Source: Arthrobacter sp. QXT-31 (lineage in GTDB: Bacteria; Actinomycetota; Actinomycetes; Actinomycetales; Micrococcaceae). Taken from it: a DNA stretch of 64,000 nucleotides. The stretch lies in NCBI RefSeq assembly GCF_001969265.1, contig NZ_CP019304.1, positions 4,977,569 to 5,041,568 of the forward strand, given 5' to 3'. Every line of letters starts with the position of its first letter. Within the stretch, counting starts at the first letter, position 1. The position numbers and the translations under genes were made by a program. The notes under the pieces were generated by a model, which ran no database searches, had not been told where the DNA came from, and worked only from the letters and a program-made list of their open reading frames with translations. Of this stretch, positions 44,805 through 53,554 are shown piece by piece.

Positions 44805-45197
44805 TCAGTCCACAAGCGGGGGCGGTCCGAAGAGGAATTCATTGGCGTGGGATACGGCTTTGCGGAATGCGTCATTCCGCAAAGCGACCAGGTGCCCGAC
44901 ATCGTCAGCGGCGGGTTCCAGGAACCCTGTAAAGCCCGGCCGGAGCATCCAGATGTCCCCTGCCGGCGGCAGGTAGAACACCCCGAAGGAACGGTGCTGG
45001 CTGTCCTTCTCGTCCGTCCAGATGGGCACCACAGCCAGGGCGGCACCGGTGGCCGGATTGATCCACTGCGCCCGGGGCACCGGTTCCTCATGCGCCTCGG
45101 GATCCAGGAACGGTGCAGTGCCCTTGCCCCAGCGCTGTTCGAAGCGCTCGTGGAAGGCCGGGATCAAGTGTGAGTCGTAGCGGCGCCAGTCACTCAT
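44805..45197 (-). CDS. Hypothetical protein, 130 aa
   Basis: ATG 45197 with GGAGGAGGAC eight bases upstream is clearly the start. SDWRRYDSHLIPAFHERFEQRWG, INPATGAALAVVPIWTDEKDSQHRSFGVFYLPP and GHLVALRNDAFRKAVSHANEFLFG: a compact alpha/beta protein. No family recognised. It lies 38 bases downstream of the J-domain gene on the same strand and is probably in an operon with it and hsp20-2. Confidence 0.72.
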   Translation of the reverse strand: MSDWRRYDSHLIPAFHERFEQRWGKGTAPFLDPEAHEEPVPRAQWINPATGAALAVVPIWTDEKDSQHRSFGVFYLPPAGDIWMLRPGFTGFLEPAADDVGHLVALRNDAFRKAVSHANEFLFGPPPLVD

Positions 45198-45235
45198 AAT
45201 GGTTTGTCCTCCTCCGGAGTGTGCTTCAGGTGCTC

Positions 45236-45665
45236 TCAGATCCACGGGCCGCGCTCCCACCGGACCGGCGTGACACGCAGAGGTGGCTCCCGGCGGCGGA
45301 CCACGCGGACCGGGATCACCTGCGGGTCGCCGCTGCCGCGTTCTTCCCTGCTCCGGTGTTCGTCCCGGGGACGCGGCTCCTGTGCGGCCGCGCCCTGCCG
45401 GGCGGGATAACGGCTTTCCCCGGCCTCGGGCGCGGCACGCCTGTTCCGGGCGGCTTGCCGGTCATAGGCGCGGCGGCGCTGCGGGTCCCGGAGCACGGAA
45501 AAAGCGTCCATGATGAGCTGCAGTTCCGCCGGCACCGCGTCCGCACCGCCCACATCAGGATGGTGGCGGCGCATCAGGGCCCGGTAGGCGCGCGATCTCC
45601 TGTGGCGATGCGCCATGGGAGACGTGCAGCACCGCGTAATGGTCCGGGACAGGTACGGTCATCAT
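45236..45665 (-). pseudogene. J-domain (DnaJ/CbpA-like) co-chaperone, frameshifted
   Basis: ATG 45665, behind GAGGGG, opens a frame reading VPVPDHYAVLHVSHGASPQEI, the start of a J-domain. At the CG run near 45594-45600 the frame slips. The neighbouring frame continues RAYRALMRRHHPDVGG, with the HPD tripeptide that stimulates DnaK ATPase, then LQLIMDAFSVLRDPQRRRAYD and a basic tail to 45236. Loss of one GC pair from GCGCGCGC would explain it. No zinc-finger domain follows. Located between hsp20-2 and 44805. Confidence 0.72.
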
Positions 45666-45801
45666 GAACACCCCTCAGCCACCCAAAGGGCTGGCGCAGG
45701 GCCGTGACAGCGGTTCCGGCGGCAGCCGCCGGTCCCCGGCTCCGGCTGTGGCCCGGGGCCGGGGACCAGGCGGCCGCCCCCGTCACGTGCGCGTCGCAGG
45801 G

Positions 45802-46227
45802 CTATGATGCAATCTGCTGTTGCTGGCCCTTGCTTTCGATCTCGATCTTCCGGGGCTTGGCCTGCTCGGCGACCGGGATGCGCAGTGTCAGCACGCCGGC
45901 GTCGTAGCTGGCCTTGATGTTCTCGGTATCCAGGGTGTCGCCGAGAATGAGCTGCCGGCTGAAGACACCGCGCGGCCGCTCGGAAACCACCAGCTCAACA
46001 TTGGGCTGGGTGGCGTCACGGCGTTCGGCCCGGACAGTCAGGACGTTGCGTTCAACGTTCAGATCGACGGCGTCCGGGGAGATTCCGGGCAGGTCGAACG
46101 CCACCACAAATTCCCCGTCTTCCTGCCACGCGTCCATCGGCATGGCGGCCGGACGGGCTGCTGTTCCGAAGACCTGCTGTGTGAGCCGATCCAGCTCACG
46201 GAACGGGTCAGTACGGATCAACATCAT
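45802..46227 (-). CDS. Hsp20/alpha-crystallin small heat-shock protein 2
   Basis: A 141-aa alpha-crystallin protein: [72 protein letters not shown]. Roughly two-thirds identical by eye to the paralogues at 43408 and 53099. Divergent from the MerR regulator; promoter-operator copy 2 lies between. It probably heads a leftward unit with the J-domain gene and 44805. Confidence 0.95.
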   Translation of the reverse strand: MMLIRTDPFRELDRLTQQVFGTAARPAAMPMDAWQEDGEFVVAFDLPGISPDAVDLNVERNVLTVRAERRDATQPNVELVVSERPRGVFSRQLILGDTLDTENIKASYDAGVLTLRIPVAEQAKPRKIEIESKGQQQQIAS

Positions 46228-46275
46228 TTCCCACTCCCTTCAGCATGTAGGTTTCACGGCTACCCACCGCCTGCT

Positions 46276-46328
46276 ATCTGTGACAGTGGATATAGATTTC
46301 TTATAGCACCAGTGCCAGACTGGTGCAA
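46276..46328 (-). promoter_or_regulatory. Stress promoter-operator, copy 2 (hsp20 at 46227, minus strand)
   Basis: Read on the minus strand: -35 TTGCAC (46328-46323), 17-bp spacer ending GTGC, -10 TATAAG (46305-46300), then ATCTATATC-N4-GTCACAGAT (46297-46276). It sits in the 134-bp gap between hsp20-2 and the divergent MerR-type gene. Confidence 0.7.
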
Positions 46329-46361
46329 GAGGAAAAACCAGCCATTTGACGGGAAAGCCAG

Positions 46362-46676
46362 ATGACAAACCAACGCAGCAACGCCCGCGGCCTGTACGCC
46401 ATTTCCGTAGTGGCAGAACTGCTGGGAACAGGCCAGCAGAACATCCGCCTCTATGAACGCCGCGGCCTGCTCACCCCGAAGCGGACCGAGGGTGGCACCC
46501 GCCAATACAGCGAAGCCGACCTGGCCGTGCTGCGCCGCATCGCTGAACTCCTCGACGAAGGCCTTAACCTCGCCGGCGTGGCCAAGGTACTCGAACTGGA
46601 AATGGACAACGCGCGCCTCCGGAGCCAGCTCAAGCGCGCCCGCGCCTCCGCCCGGCAGGACGGCCGCAAGGAATAA
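46362..46676 (+). CDS. HspR-like MerR family regulator
   Basis: A 104-aa MerR-type protein. YAISVVAELLGTGQQNIRLYERRGLLTPKRT is the helix-turn-helix and wing (about 12-42), GGTRQYSEADLAVLRRIAELLDEGLNLAGVAKVLELE the second wing and dimer region, and a short basic coiled-coil tail follows. The pattern 'YAISVVAELLG...IRLYERRGL...DEGLNLAGV' is that of HspR, the actinobacterial heat-shock repressor, but shorter. Divergent from hsp20-2. It is the prime candidate to bind the palindromes beside the five stress promoters. Confidence 0.88.
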   Translation: MTNQRSNARGLYAISVVAELLGTGQQNIRLYERRGLLTPKRTEGGTRQYSEADLAVLRRIAELLDEGLNLAGVAKVLELEMDNARLRSQLKRARASARQDGRKE

Positions 46677-46903
46677 GCCAACCAGGCGGAGCTTCAGCGC
46701 CCCCCCTGCGGCCGGCGTCGGCCCGCACCCATGTCCTAAACGCACCCCACCGCCCAGGGGGCGTGCCGGCAGGACCGGGGCGGGACTGCCTGTGTCGGTG
46801 CCGCAGCTCATTGCCAGGTCCGCCGGACCTTTGGGGGAATCCGCGCCCGGCCAATGCCACGGCAGCTTGCAGCTATGTTGCCCGGAGCGGCGACAAAAAT
46901 CTC

Positions 46904-46955
46904 TTGCCAGCACTTTGGTGCCGGTGCTATTAAATCTCTGTCAGCGGATATAGAT
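46904..46955 (+). promoter_or_regulatory. Stress promoter-operator, copy 3 (gene at 47010)
   Basis: -35 TTGCCA at 46904-46909, 18-bp spacer ending GTGC, -10 TATTAA at 46928-46933, and ATCTCTGTC-N4-GATATAGAT at 46934-46955. It lies about 55 bases before the 106-aa gene, placing that gene in the same regulon. Confidence 0.7.
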
Positions 46956-47009
46956 CTCAGCAGAAGACCAGCGCTGTATCGAAACGGATCTTCGATCAGG
47001 GAGGGAACC

Positions 47010-47330
47010 ATGGCGATTCAGTATATGGACGACGGTTTTGCCCCGCATGTGGACCGCGGGCTCGCCACAGCAAGGACCCGGCTTGAACCCAGCCGCCTGG
47101 GCCCGGACCAGAACGGGGAAGCCGAGAAGCATTCGCGGTCCATGGTCGAACACATCCTCGCCCTCGAACCCGAACGTGTCCCGGCCGTCACCGCTGAACT
47201 GTTCACGGAAGCGATTGCCATCGCCAACGCCGTCCGCCAGGCACAAGGACGGGGGCCCGTCACTTCCTTCCGGGCCAGGGACTTCTGGGAGATCCTCAAA
47301 GACCTTATCGACAGCGTCCTCGAACAGTAA
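47010..47330 (+). CDS. Hypothetical protein, 106 aa, driven by a stress promoter
   Basis: ATG behind GGGAGGGAACC. Acidic and helical: EAEKHSRSMVEHILALEPERV, VTAELFTEAIAIANAVRQAQ and FRARDFWEILKDLIDSVLEQ. No metal or catalytic motif seen. Promoter copy 3 directly upstream ties it to the heat-shock genes. I do not know its function. Confidence 0.75.
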   Translation: MAIQYMDDGFAPHVDRGLATARTRLEPSRLGPDQNGEAEKHSRSMVEHILALEPERVPAVTAELFTEAIAIANAVRQAQGRGPVTSFRARDFWEILKDLIDSVLEQ

Positions 47331-47434
47331 CCCTATTGAAGGACGCTGCAACCAAATGCGGCTCCAGACAGCGGCTCGCAGGGACAGGACACGTCATCTT
47401 GAGCCGAACGCAATTACCCAGAGGGGTGTTTTAC

Positions 47435-47992
47435 GTGGTGAAGATCGCCGTAGTGGTCGGCAGTACCCGCCCAGGGCGCCGAAGCAGGCAAGTGGCGGAC
47501 TGGGTCATGGCCCGCGCTACCTCCCGGGGAGGAGCCGACTTCGAAATCCTTGACCTGGCCGACTACACCCTGCCGTTGCTGGACGAACCCATGCCGCCCT
47601 CCCTGGGCAACTACCAGCATGAGCACACCAAAGCCTGGGCGCAGGCGGTCGCCCGGTTTGACGGGTTCATCTTCGTCACGGCCGAATACAACCACTCCGT
47701 GCCCGGCGTCCTGAAAAACGCCTTGGATTATCTTTATGCCGAATGGAACAACAAAGCAGCCGGTTTCGTCTCCTACGGAAGCGCCGGCGGCGTCCGCGCC
47801 GCCGAAAACCTGCGCCTGATCGCCGGTGAACTCCAGATGGCCGACGTCCGGGCCCAGGTGGCGCTCTCGTTCGCCACCGACTTCGAAGGCTTTACCGCAT
47901 TCAAGCCCAGCCAGGCCGCAGAAGAAGCCCTGGAACCACTCCTTGAGCAGCTCATCTCCTGGGCAACAGCGCTGGCGGCAACCCGTAAATGA
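47435..47992 (+). CDS. NADPH-dependent FMN reductase family protein
   Basis: A 185-aa flavodoxin-fold oxidoreductase. The phosphate loop VVGSTRPGRRSRQVADWV is at the N-terminus and VTAEYNHSVPGVLKNALDYL is the family signature for FMN binding. Tandem GTGs 47435/47438 are eight bases after GAGGGG. These enzymes reduce flavins, quinones or chromate. The start region, including the sequence just before the GTGs, recurs as a stub at 50292-50369. It is about 100 bases downstream of the 106-aa gene, probably in the same unit. Confidence 0.9.
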   Translation: MVKIAVVVGSTRPGRRSRQVADWVMARATSRGGADFEILDLADYTLPLLDEPMPPSLGNYQHEHTKAWAQAVARFDGFIFVTAEYNHSVPGVLKNALDYLYAEWNNKAAGFVSYGSAGGVRAAENLRLIAGELQMADVRAQVALSFATDFEGFTAFKPSQAAEEALEPLLEQLISWATALAATRK

Positions 47993-48153
47993 CCTCGCCG
48001 TCTTTATCAGCCATTGAGCTGAAAGTGGCCTAGACGGCGTTTCGGCAGCCAGCCCACGGTGATGCACTCGACGCGTAAAATTGGGTCGAGGCCTCGGGGT
48101 CTTGCGCGTGCAGCCCACTCTGAAGCAAGGGCGTTACCTCTGGAGAGCAACCA

Positions 48154-49374
48154 GTGAGAAAGCATTCACGCACTCCTGAAACCGGCGACGACCGGGTCGG
48201 AACGCCGCAGCAGCAGGCGGCACTCAAGAGCGGGTGGAACGCCGGTACGGCAGCGGGACCGGCGGCTACCGGTGCTATCACGGTGGTGGAAGGGTCCTCC
48301 TTCTGCATTTCCTCCTCTTCAGGGGATGTCCTTCCAGACATGACGCAAGGCCTTTTCTACCAGGACACGCGCATATTGTCCTGTTGGTGCCTAAGGGTCA
48401 ATGGTCTTCCCCTGGAGCCTCTGCTGCCCCGGGTTATGGAGCCTTACCATGCGCTGTTTGTCGGACGTGTCCGGAGCGCGCCCGGGCGTGCGGACTCCCC
48501 GCTGGTCGTTGAACGTGACCGGCTGGTCGGTGCCGGCCTGCGGGAGGATCTTACGGTGCGCAATTTTTCCGCGCGCCCTGCGGAGTGCGTTCTGGAGTTG
48601 CGCGTCGAATCTGATTTCGCCGACCTCTTCGATGTGAAAATCGGCCAGACTGTTCCTGCGGTGCCGTCCGTCCGGAGGGTCCAGGGCGATGAACTGCTCC
48701 TCGAGGCTGTCCGCCACCGGTGGCGGCGGGGCATCCTCGTGCATGGCCGGGGCGCAGAAGTGGACGAGGATCGGCTCCGTTTCCACGCGCTCATTCCGGC
48801 ACGGGGGACATGGTCCACCAACGTCATTGTGACCCCGCTGGTGGAGCAGAGGCTGCCCCCGGACCGGTTTGTTGCCGCGGTCTCTGCGTCAGACCTGGAG
48901 GCGGCGCGCCGTCACCGGGCGTGGGGACAGTCCGCCCCGCGTCTGGATCTGGCGAACGAAGAGATCGCATTCGTGTTGCGGCGCAGCCACGAGGACCTCG
49001 GCTCGCTGCGGATCTTCGACCCGGTCCATCCGGGCCGTGCAGTGGTCGCCGCCGGCGCCCCCTGGTTCATGGCATTGTTCGGCCGGGACTCATTGCTGAC
49101 GGCCTACATGTCCCTTCCGATAGATCCCTCTCTGGCGGTCGGCACACTGCAGACCCTCGCCGAACTGCAGGGAAGCCAGGTGAACCCGGAGACGGAAGAG
49201 GAACCCGGACGGATCCTTCACGAAGTGCGCATGGGTGTGGCCGCCGGCGCCGCTCTGGGTGAGCCGGTCCAGAAGGATGAATTCACCTGCATGTCCTGCT
49301 TCCTCGTTCACCACCGCAGCCAGTTGGCCCGGGAGGACAACGGACGACGGTACTGCAGCGAGTGCGAGGGCTAA
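48154..49374 (+). CDS. Fusion: debranching-enzyme N-terminal domain joined to a DUF4193 zinc-ribbon tail
   Basis: Residues about 40-365 match the N-terminal part of bacterial amylo-alpha-1,6-glucosidase/MGH1-like proteins: SSSSGDVLPDMTQGLFYQDTR, RVVAAGAPWFMALFGRDSL and GRILHEVRMG. The usual protein continues another ~330 residues. Here it jumps at about residue 370 (near 49260) into DEFTCMSCFLVHHRSQLARE and YCSEC, the zinc-ribbon end of DUF4193 proteins. The join is in frame and leaves one 406-aa reading frame without the hydrolase (alpha/alpha)6 barrel. Probably a deletion product. GTG start behind GGAGAG. Confidence 0.8.
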   Translation: MRKHSRTPETGDDRVGTPQQQAALKSGWNAGTAAGPAATGAITVVEGSSFCISSSSGDVLPDMTQGLFYQDTRILSCWCLRVNGLPLEPLLPRVMEPYHALFVGRVRSAPGRADSPLVVERDRLVGAGLREDLTVRNFSARPAECVLELRVESDFADLFDVKIGQTVPAVPSVRRVQGDELLLEAVRHRWRRGILVHGRGAEVDEDRLRFHALIPARGTWSTNVIVTPLVEQRLPPDRFVAAVSASDLEAARRHRAWGQSAPRLDLANEEIAFVLRRSHEDLGSLRIFDPVHPGRAVVAAGAPWFMALFGRDSLLTAYMSLPIDPSLAVGTLQTLAELQGSQVNPETEEEPGRILHEVRMGVAAGAALGEPVQKDEFTCMSCFLVHHRSQLAREDNGRRYCSECEG

Positions 49375-49591
49375 GCCACCTGCCGGCGACCTGGGTCCGG
49401 CATCGCGTGGGCAGTCACCGGCGGCCGTTCCCGCGGGGTGCTTCCGCCATCCGGCTTCCCTGCAGCCCCAACGCCCTGCTGGGTTCTGCGCCGGTGTGTG
49501 GCGCCCGGCGCTTGGCAAGAGATAAGTCACATTCGTTAGCTGGATTTCAGTCATGCAGCCGGCTGGTTGATACCGCTCCGGAAGGCCCTGC

Positions 49592-49921
49592 ATGATGTTC
49601 TCCTCAAGTCAGCCGGTCCATTCTCATGGATCAGTTGTTCCCCTTCTTTCAGCCGAACTGGGCGCAGCGCGCCGGCATTTTTATCGCTGGCCCCTCGTGC
49701 CCTCCCGCGAACTCAAACGCATCCGCCAGGTCCTGCTGCGTTACGCCACTGCAGGCAGCACCGATCCAGGCAAGGACCTGTCTGACTCTGCCCAGGCTCT
49801 GCTGGACCTGGTAACAGCCGGACTCCAGCGCCGAGGACAGCCGGGCGGCCGTCCCGATCCTGCGGGAAGCCGGCAAGACCCGGCACCTGCACCCCGCCCC
49901 AGGGAAAGGAGGGGCTGCTGA
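49592..49921 (+). CDS. Hypothetical protein, 109 aa
   Basis: ATG behind GGAAGG. Central helices (FYRWPLVPSRELKRIRQVLL; LSDSAQALLDLVTAGLQRRG) and a Pro/Arg-rich tail. The stop overlaps the DUF1508 start (TGATG), which supports it being translated. No family recognised. Confidence 0.5.
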   Translation: MMFSSSQPVHSHGSVVPLLSAELGAARRHFYRWPLVPSRELKRIRQVLLRYATAGSTDPGKDLSDSAQALLDLVTAGLQRRGQPGGRPDPAGSRQDPAPAPRPRERRGC

Positions 49922-50145
49922 TGGCAGGACAGTTTGAGCTCGTCGATGATGCGGGCGGAGGCTACAGGGCCAGGCTCACCGACAAAACCGGCAAGCTACT
50001 GGCCCTGTCGGAAAAGTACAACACTACGAAAGCGGCCGCCCGGGGGATCCAGGCCATCCGTGAAATTGCCGCCTCCGGCCTCATCGAGGACAGAAGCGGA
50101 TCCCCCGCCGCACCGGTGGCCGCGGGCAGACAGTGCCGTAAATGA
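49921..50145 (+). CDS. DUF1508 (YegP-like) small protein
   Basis: A 74-aa protein. FELVDDAGGGYRARLTDKTG then LLALSEKYNTTKAAARGIQAI is one complete DUF1508 repeat; YegP of E. coli has two. The family is small and uncharacterised, a compact alpha/beta fold. It is translationally coupled to the upstream 109-aa frame. The last ~15 residues are a disordered tail. Confidence 0.85.
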   Translation: MAGQFELVDDAGGGYRARLTDKTGKLLALSEKYNTTKAAARGIQAIREIAASGLIEDRSGSPAAPVAAGRQCRK

Positions 50146-50291
50146 TCCGGAAGGGATGCTGGCGGAATCCGCTCCGGCCGTGCGGGACCTCCTTGTCCGG
50201 ACAGAGACGAAATTATCCGGGCAGCGCGCTTTAGGACGTAGGACCGCAGGAGTATCAGGGCGAAACGCTGACACTGAAGGGAGTTCTATAC

Positions 50292-50369
50292 GTGGTGAAG
50301 ATTGCTGTGGTTGCTGGCAGTAGCCGTCCTGGAAGGGGCGGCAACAACATGGAGGGGTACATTCGATGA
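50292..50369 (+). pseudogene. Duplicated 5' stub of the FMN reductase gene
   Basis: Tandem GTGs open VVKIAVVAGSSRPGRGGNNM, matching VVKIAVVVGSTRPGRRSRQV at 47435, and the frame ends after 25 codons. The untranslated bases just before (GGAGTTCTATACGTGGTGAAG versus GGGTGTTTTACGTGGTGAAG) are also alike, so the copy includes the ribosome site. Its TGA overlaps the start of the proteasome-activator gene (ATGA). A partial duplication or a deletion remnant. Confidence 0.65.
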
Positions 50370-50933
50370 GGCAGGACCGGGAACCCGGGAACCAGGCATT
50401 GGCCAAAGATATTCGTGACAGCACAGCAGGGGAGGCAGCCGTGGCGAATCTGGTGGAGGAGCCCGTGAAGGTGGTGCGGATCGGAACGATGATCCTTCAG
50501 CTCCTGGACGAGTCCGCAGCGCCCCCTTGATGACGCTGCCCGAGCCCGGCTCTCTGAAATCCATGAACGCTCCGTCAAAGAACTCCAAGACAGCCTTCCG
50601 CAGGAGCTGACCGAGGAACTCCGTCGGATTTGGGTGCCCTCACCCGGCGGAGCACAGGCCTCAGCCGAAGAACTCCGGGTCGGGCAGGCCCAGCTGGCAG
50701 GGTGGCTGGAAGGACTGGTCCACAACATCCAGGCCACCATCGCGCAGCAGCAGGCACTGACGCGCAATATGGTCCCGGTCACGCCAGACATGGGGTTCCC
50801 CGCAGCCACGGTCGTAATCCCGGCAGCTCTCATCACCAACGCTGCCCCGCAGGACCGGACCGGGCCTGCCAAAGACGGAACCCCGCGCACAAGTCCCGCC
50901 AGTCCAGCTGCACCGACCGGTCAGTATCTCTGA
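50366..50933 (+). pseudogene. bpa: Bacterial proteasome activator (Bpa, DUF2587), frameshifted
   Basis: Frame one (ATG 50366) gives EEPVKVVRIGTMILQLLDES then stops at 50530. A second frame continues LDDAARARLSEIHERSVKEL, EELRRIWVPSPGG and ELRVGQAQLAGWLEGLVHNIQATI to 50933. The join falls in a run of five C at about 50522-50526; four would restore the frame. Together they form a full-length Bpa, the ATP-independent ring cap that feeds unfolded proteins to the actinobacterial 20S proteasome. The usual C-terminal proteasome-docking motif is GQYL; here the end reads TGQYL, intact. Confidence 0.8.
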
Positions 50934-51191
50934 AGATGCAAAGTTTTCCGGGGGCCGACCCGCTAGTCCGTTGCGGTGAGCGGGGCCACCGAGAGTAAAG
51001 GAGGCCGGTCACGGGCCAGGAGTGCTTGCTTCCACCCAGTCCACCAGCCCATCACAGGCTGACCCAGGTAAGATTCAATACCAGTATTCGCCGAATATCT
51101 GCAGGAGACAGGGTGCGATCGCCACTGGGGCAGCTGTGGGATGTCCCGGACACTTATCCCCCACTGCACTTTCCCGCGCTCGAGGGTTCTG

Positions 51192-51483
51192 ATGGCACTG
51201 TCGGATGAAGAACGCAGGCGCCTGGAACAACTCGAAAAGGAACTGGCGGCAGCGCATCCGGACTTGGCCCGGAAACTGCAGTCCGGCTTTACCCCCAGCA
51301 GGGCAACATCCCTTATGGTTCTGCGGCATCTTGGCCGCGTTAGCCGGCTTCGCAGCACTCATCGCCGGGATCAGCACGAAGCTCACCGTCATCGGCGTCG
51401 CCGGCTTCGCGCTAATGGTGGCAGGCGCTCACTGCTTCCTTTACGGCGTTCACCCACAGCAAGGACGCCAGCGTCAGCCATGA
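51192..51483 (+). pseudogene. DUF3040 membrane protein, frameshifted
   Basis: ATG 51192 encodes MALSDEERRRLEQLEKELAA and DLARKLQSGFTPSRATSLMVL, the DUF3040 N-terminus. One extra C after GGTTCTG (near 51321) shifts the frame. The next frame supplies the two membrane helices (GILAALAGFAALIAGIST; VIGVAGFALMVAGAHCFL) to 51483. DUF3040 proteins are small actinobacterial membrane proteins of unknown role. Confidence 0.7.
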
Positions 51484-51876
51484 GCATCAGTAGCGGTGAA
51501 TCAAGATCATATCCGGGCAAGCGTGGGGCTTAGAGTTGCGCGATGGGATGGCGCTGTTAGGTGTCTGGGGCCCGTCGAGTGGAATCTCATTGGGGCGGCG
51601 CCGCGTGAATGTCAGACTGAGTACCGGTGGGACCTGGTACTGGTTCACCATCAAACTGGTGGTGCAGCGATCGCCTATGAGGACGCGACCAGCACTCTCC
51701 ACGCTGATGAAGAAGGGGCTCCGAATGGTGATCATCCGGTATGCGCATGTATCTATCGTTTTGGGCAGATTCAGGAAACCGCGGGGGACAGAGCGGGTCG
51801 CTCCTTCGGCGGAAGCGGCGGGAGGCCGTGCCGTCCCGCCGCGATGATGCCAAGGGAAGTCGGACTTTCCGACCGT
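51484..51876. other. Gene-free stretch
   Basis: No frame with a ribosome site or recognisable content on either strand. It lies downstream of both the rightward DUF3040 remnant and the leftward hsp20-3. Confidence 0.4.
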
Positions 51877-52341
51877 CTAGGTTTGCGTGGCAGGTCCTGC
51901 CTCCGGGCCAGTACCTGTCATGCCGCCGGCTTGGCCCCGCGCCACAGGAATTTTACGGGATGCTCCAGTTGGGTCGTCTGGAACCGGAATCCGCACTTCC
52001 AGAACGCCATCGTTGTAGGAAGCCCGGATGTCTTTCTCGTCCACGGGAGCAGGGAGAGCTATGGTTCGGGAAAAGTTGCCGTACCTGAATTCCGTACGAT
52101 ACCCGCGCTTGTCCTTGTGCTCCGTTTTCTCCTCATGGCGGACATCGATCTGGAGTTCATTGCCAACCAGGGTGATGTCCACGTCTTTGTCAGGGTCAAT
52201 GCCCGGGACTTCGGCTTTAACAACCATTGTTCCGTCCTCGCGGTATTCCTCCACCCGCAACCATGACCCAAGGTCCCCTTCCAGGAAACGGCGGAAAGGC
52301 TCACTAATGTCAGAACCTGCCCGTCGAATGATGCTGTTCAT
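51877..52341 (-). CDS. Hsp20/alpha-crystallin small heat-shock protein 3 (divergent type)
   Basis: A 154-aa protein: SEPFRRFLEGDLGSWLRVEEY, TMVVKAEVPGIDPDKDVDIT, ELQIDVRHEEKTE, RTIALPAPVDEKDIRASYNDGVLEVRIPV and a Gly/Thr-rich tail. A complete alpha-crystallin domain, but clearly a different subgroup from the other three Hsp20s. Its promoter lacks the shared palindrome, so it may be under another control. Confidence 0.95.
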   Translation of the reverse strand: MNSIIRRAGSDISEPFRRFLEGDLGSWLRVEEYREDGTMVVKAEVPGIDPDKDVDITLVGNELQIDVRHEEKTEHKDKRGYRTEFRYGNFSRTIALPAPVDEKDIRASYNDGVLEVRIPVPDDPTGASRKIPVARGQAGGMTGTGPEAGPATQT

Positions 52342-52422
52342 TGCTGCCTCCTCCTCGTGTCTGCCCGGCCGAGCGGCGCCTGATGCAGCCGCGGAACCGG
52401 GGATCGGATTTTCCGCAGGAAT

Positions 52423-52451
52423 AAAATATGTCGGCTGCCCGCGGATGTTAA
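52423..52451 (-). promoter_or_regulatory. Promoter of hsp20-3 (without the shared operator)
   Basis: On the minus strand: -35 TTAACA (52451-52446), 17-bp spacer, -10 TATTTT (52428-52423). About 80 bases before the ATG at 52341. No ATCT...AGAT palindrome follows, in contrast to the other hsp20 promoters. Confidence 0.5.
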
Positions 52452-52482
52452 GGCCCGTTCCGGCTCCCCGCTAAAGCCAGGA

Positions 52483-52845
52483 TCACCCCTTGGGTGGACC
52501 ACCGGTTTTGGCTTTCCGGGGGATCCATGACTTGATCCCTGAGGCCGGGATGGAAGGGGCCTGGGGCAGGTCCCTGGCTTGTTCATCGGTGAGCGTACAG
52601 AGGATCTGTGTCGTTGTCATGCGTTCAATGGCGTCACGCGCCACAAGCCTGGGACCCTTGCCGGTCTTGACGACGATGCCGTGAAGGATGAAGCCTTTGT
52701 CGTCTCCCAGGACCCGGTCCAGCGTTCCAATAGTGTGTCCCGACCGGGAGATGACAGGTGTCCCATTCTCGAGCGCCGTGTACGCAACCGGCCGGCCTTC
52801 TTCCATCAAGTTCCCCACACCCCCTTCACTGGATTCATAGTTCAT
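52483..52845 (-). CDS. PRC-barrel-like domain protein, 120 aa
   Basis: ATG 52845 with GAGGG upstream. VAYTALENGTPVISRSGHTIGTLDRVLGD then GFILHGIVVKTGKGPRLVARDAIERMTTTQILCTL fits a PRC-barrel/DUF2171-type beta-barrel. These small domains bind RNA, proteins or photosynthetic complexes. The C-terminus is Pro/Lys-rich. It lies in the stress island between two hsp20 genes on the same strand. Confidence 0.75.
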   Translation of the reverse strand: MNYESSEGGVGNLMEEGRPVAYTALENGTPVISRSGHTIGTLDRVLGDDKGFILHGIVVKTGKGPRLVARDAIERMTTTQILCTLTDEQARDLPQAPSIPASGIKSWIPRKAKTGGPPKG

Positions 52846-53098
52846 ACCCTCGTCTGCGGCGGCCCTGCCAGGGCCGGCAAGCCGCACGATCAAACCCGGG
52901 GTCTTTCCCCGCCATTGGCCACCGATCGCCCGGGCATGCGGTGAAACGGTCCCCGGCCCGGACTGGCCGGGGACCGCGGTTGGGACGGGTCCGTGCGCTG
53001 CTGCTGCATGTGCGCTATAAGGCGCGGTGGCGTTCCTTGTGGTGCCTGACCGCCCGAAGAGGCAGCGTTAGCGTGTAACGGGTGCCCGTCCCGGTCTG

Positions 53099-53524
53099 TT
53101 AGGCCGCGTCGATCTGGGGCTGCTCGCCTCCCTTGACCTGGATTTCGATTTTTCGCGGCTTTGCCTGTGCGGCTACGGGGATGCGCAGGGTCAGGACACC
53201 CGCGTCGTAACTGGCCGTCATCTTCTCCGTCTCCATGGCGTCCCCGAGGATGAGTTGGCGGCTGAAGACACCGCGGGGCCGTTCGGAGGCCACCATCTCG
53301 GTGTCCTTGCCGGCGACGTCCTTCCGTTCGGCGCGCACGGTCAAGACGTTCCTGTCCACCCCCACATCAATGGAGCCGCCGTCCACGCCGGGCAGGTCCA
53401 GTGCAACGACATAGTCATCGCCTTCCCGCCAGGCGTCCATCGGCATGGCTGCGGGGCGGCCCGCAGTGCCCAGGACTTGCTCGGTCAGGCGGTCGAGCTG
53501 CCGGAATGGATCGAGCATCAACAT
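53099..53524 (-). CDS. Hsp20/alpha-crystallin small heat-shock protein 4
   Basis: A 141-aa protein: [76 protein letters not shown]. Close paralogue of 43408 and 45802. AAGGAGGTATGTC precedes the ATG, almost the same leader as hsp20-1 (AAGGAGGTATGTG). Promoter copy 4 is directly upstream. Confidence 0.95.
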   Translation of the reverse strand: MLMLDPFRQLDRLTEQVLGTAGRPAAMPMDAWREGDDYVVALDLPGVDGGSIDVGVDRNVLTVRAERKDVAGKDTEMVASERPRGVFSRQLILGDAMETEKMTASYDAGVLTLRIPVAAQAKPRKIEIQVKGGEQPQIDAA

Positions 53525-53554
53525 GACATACCTCCTTGATCACCTTCGACCCGG

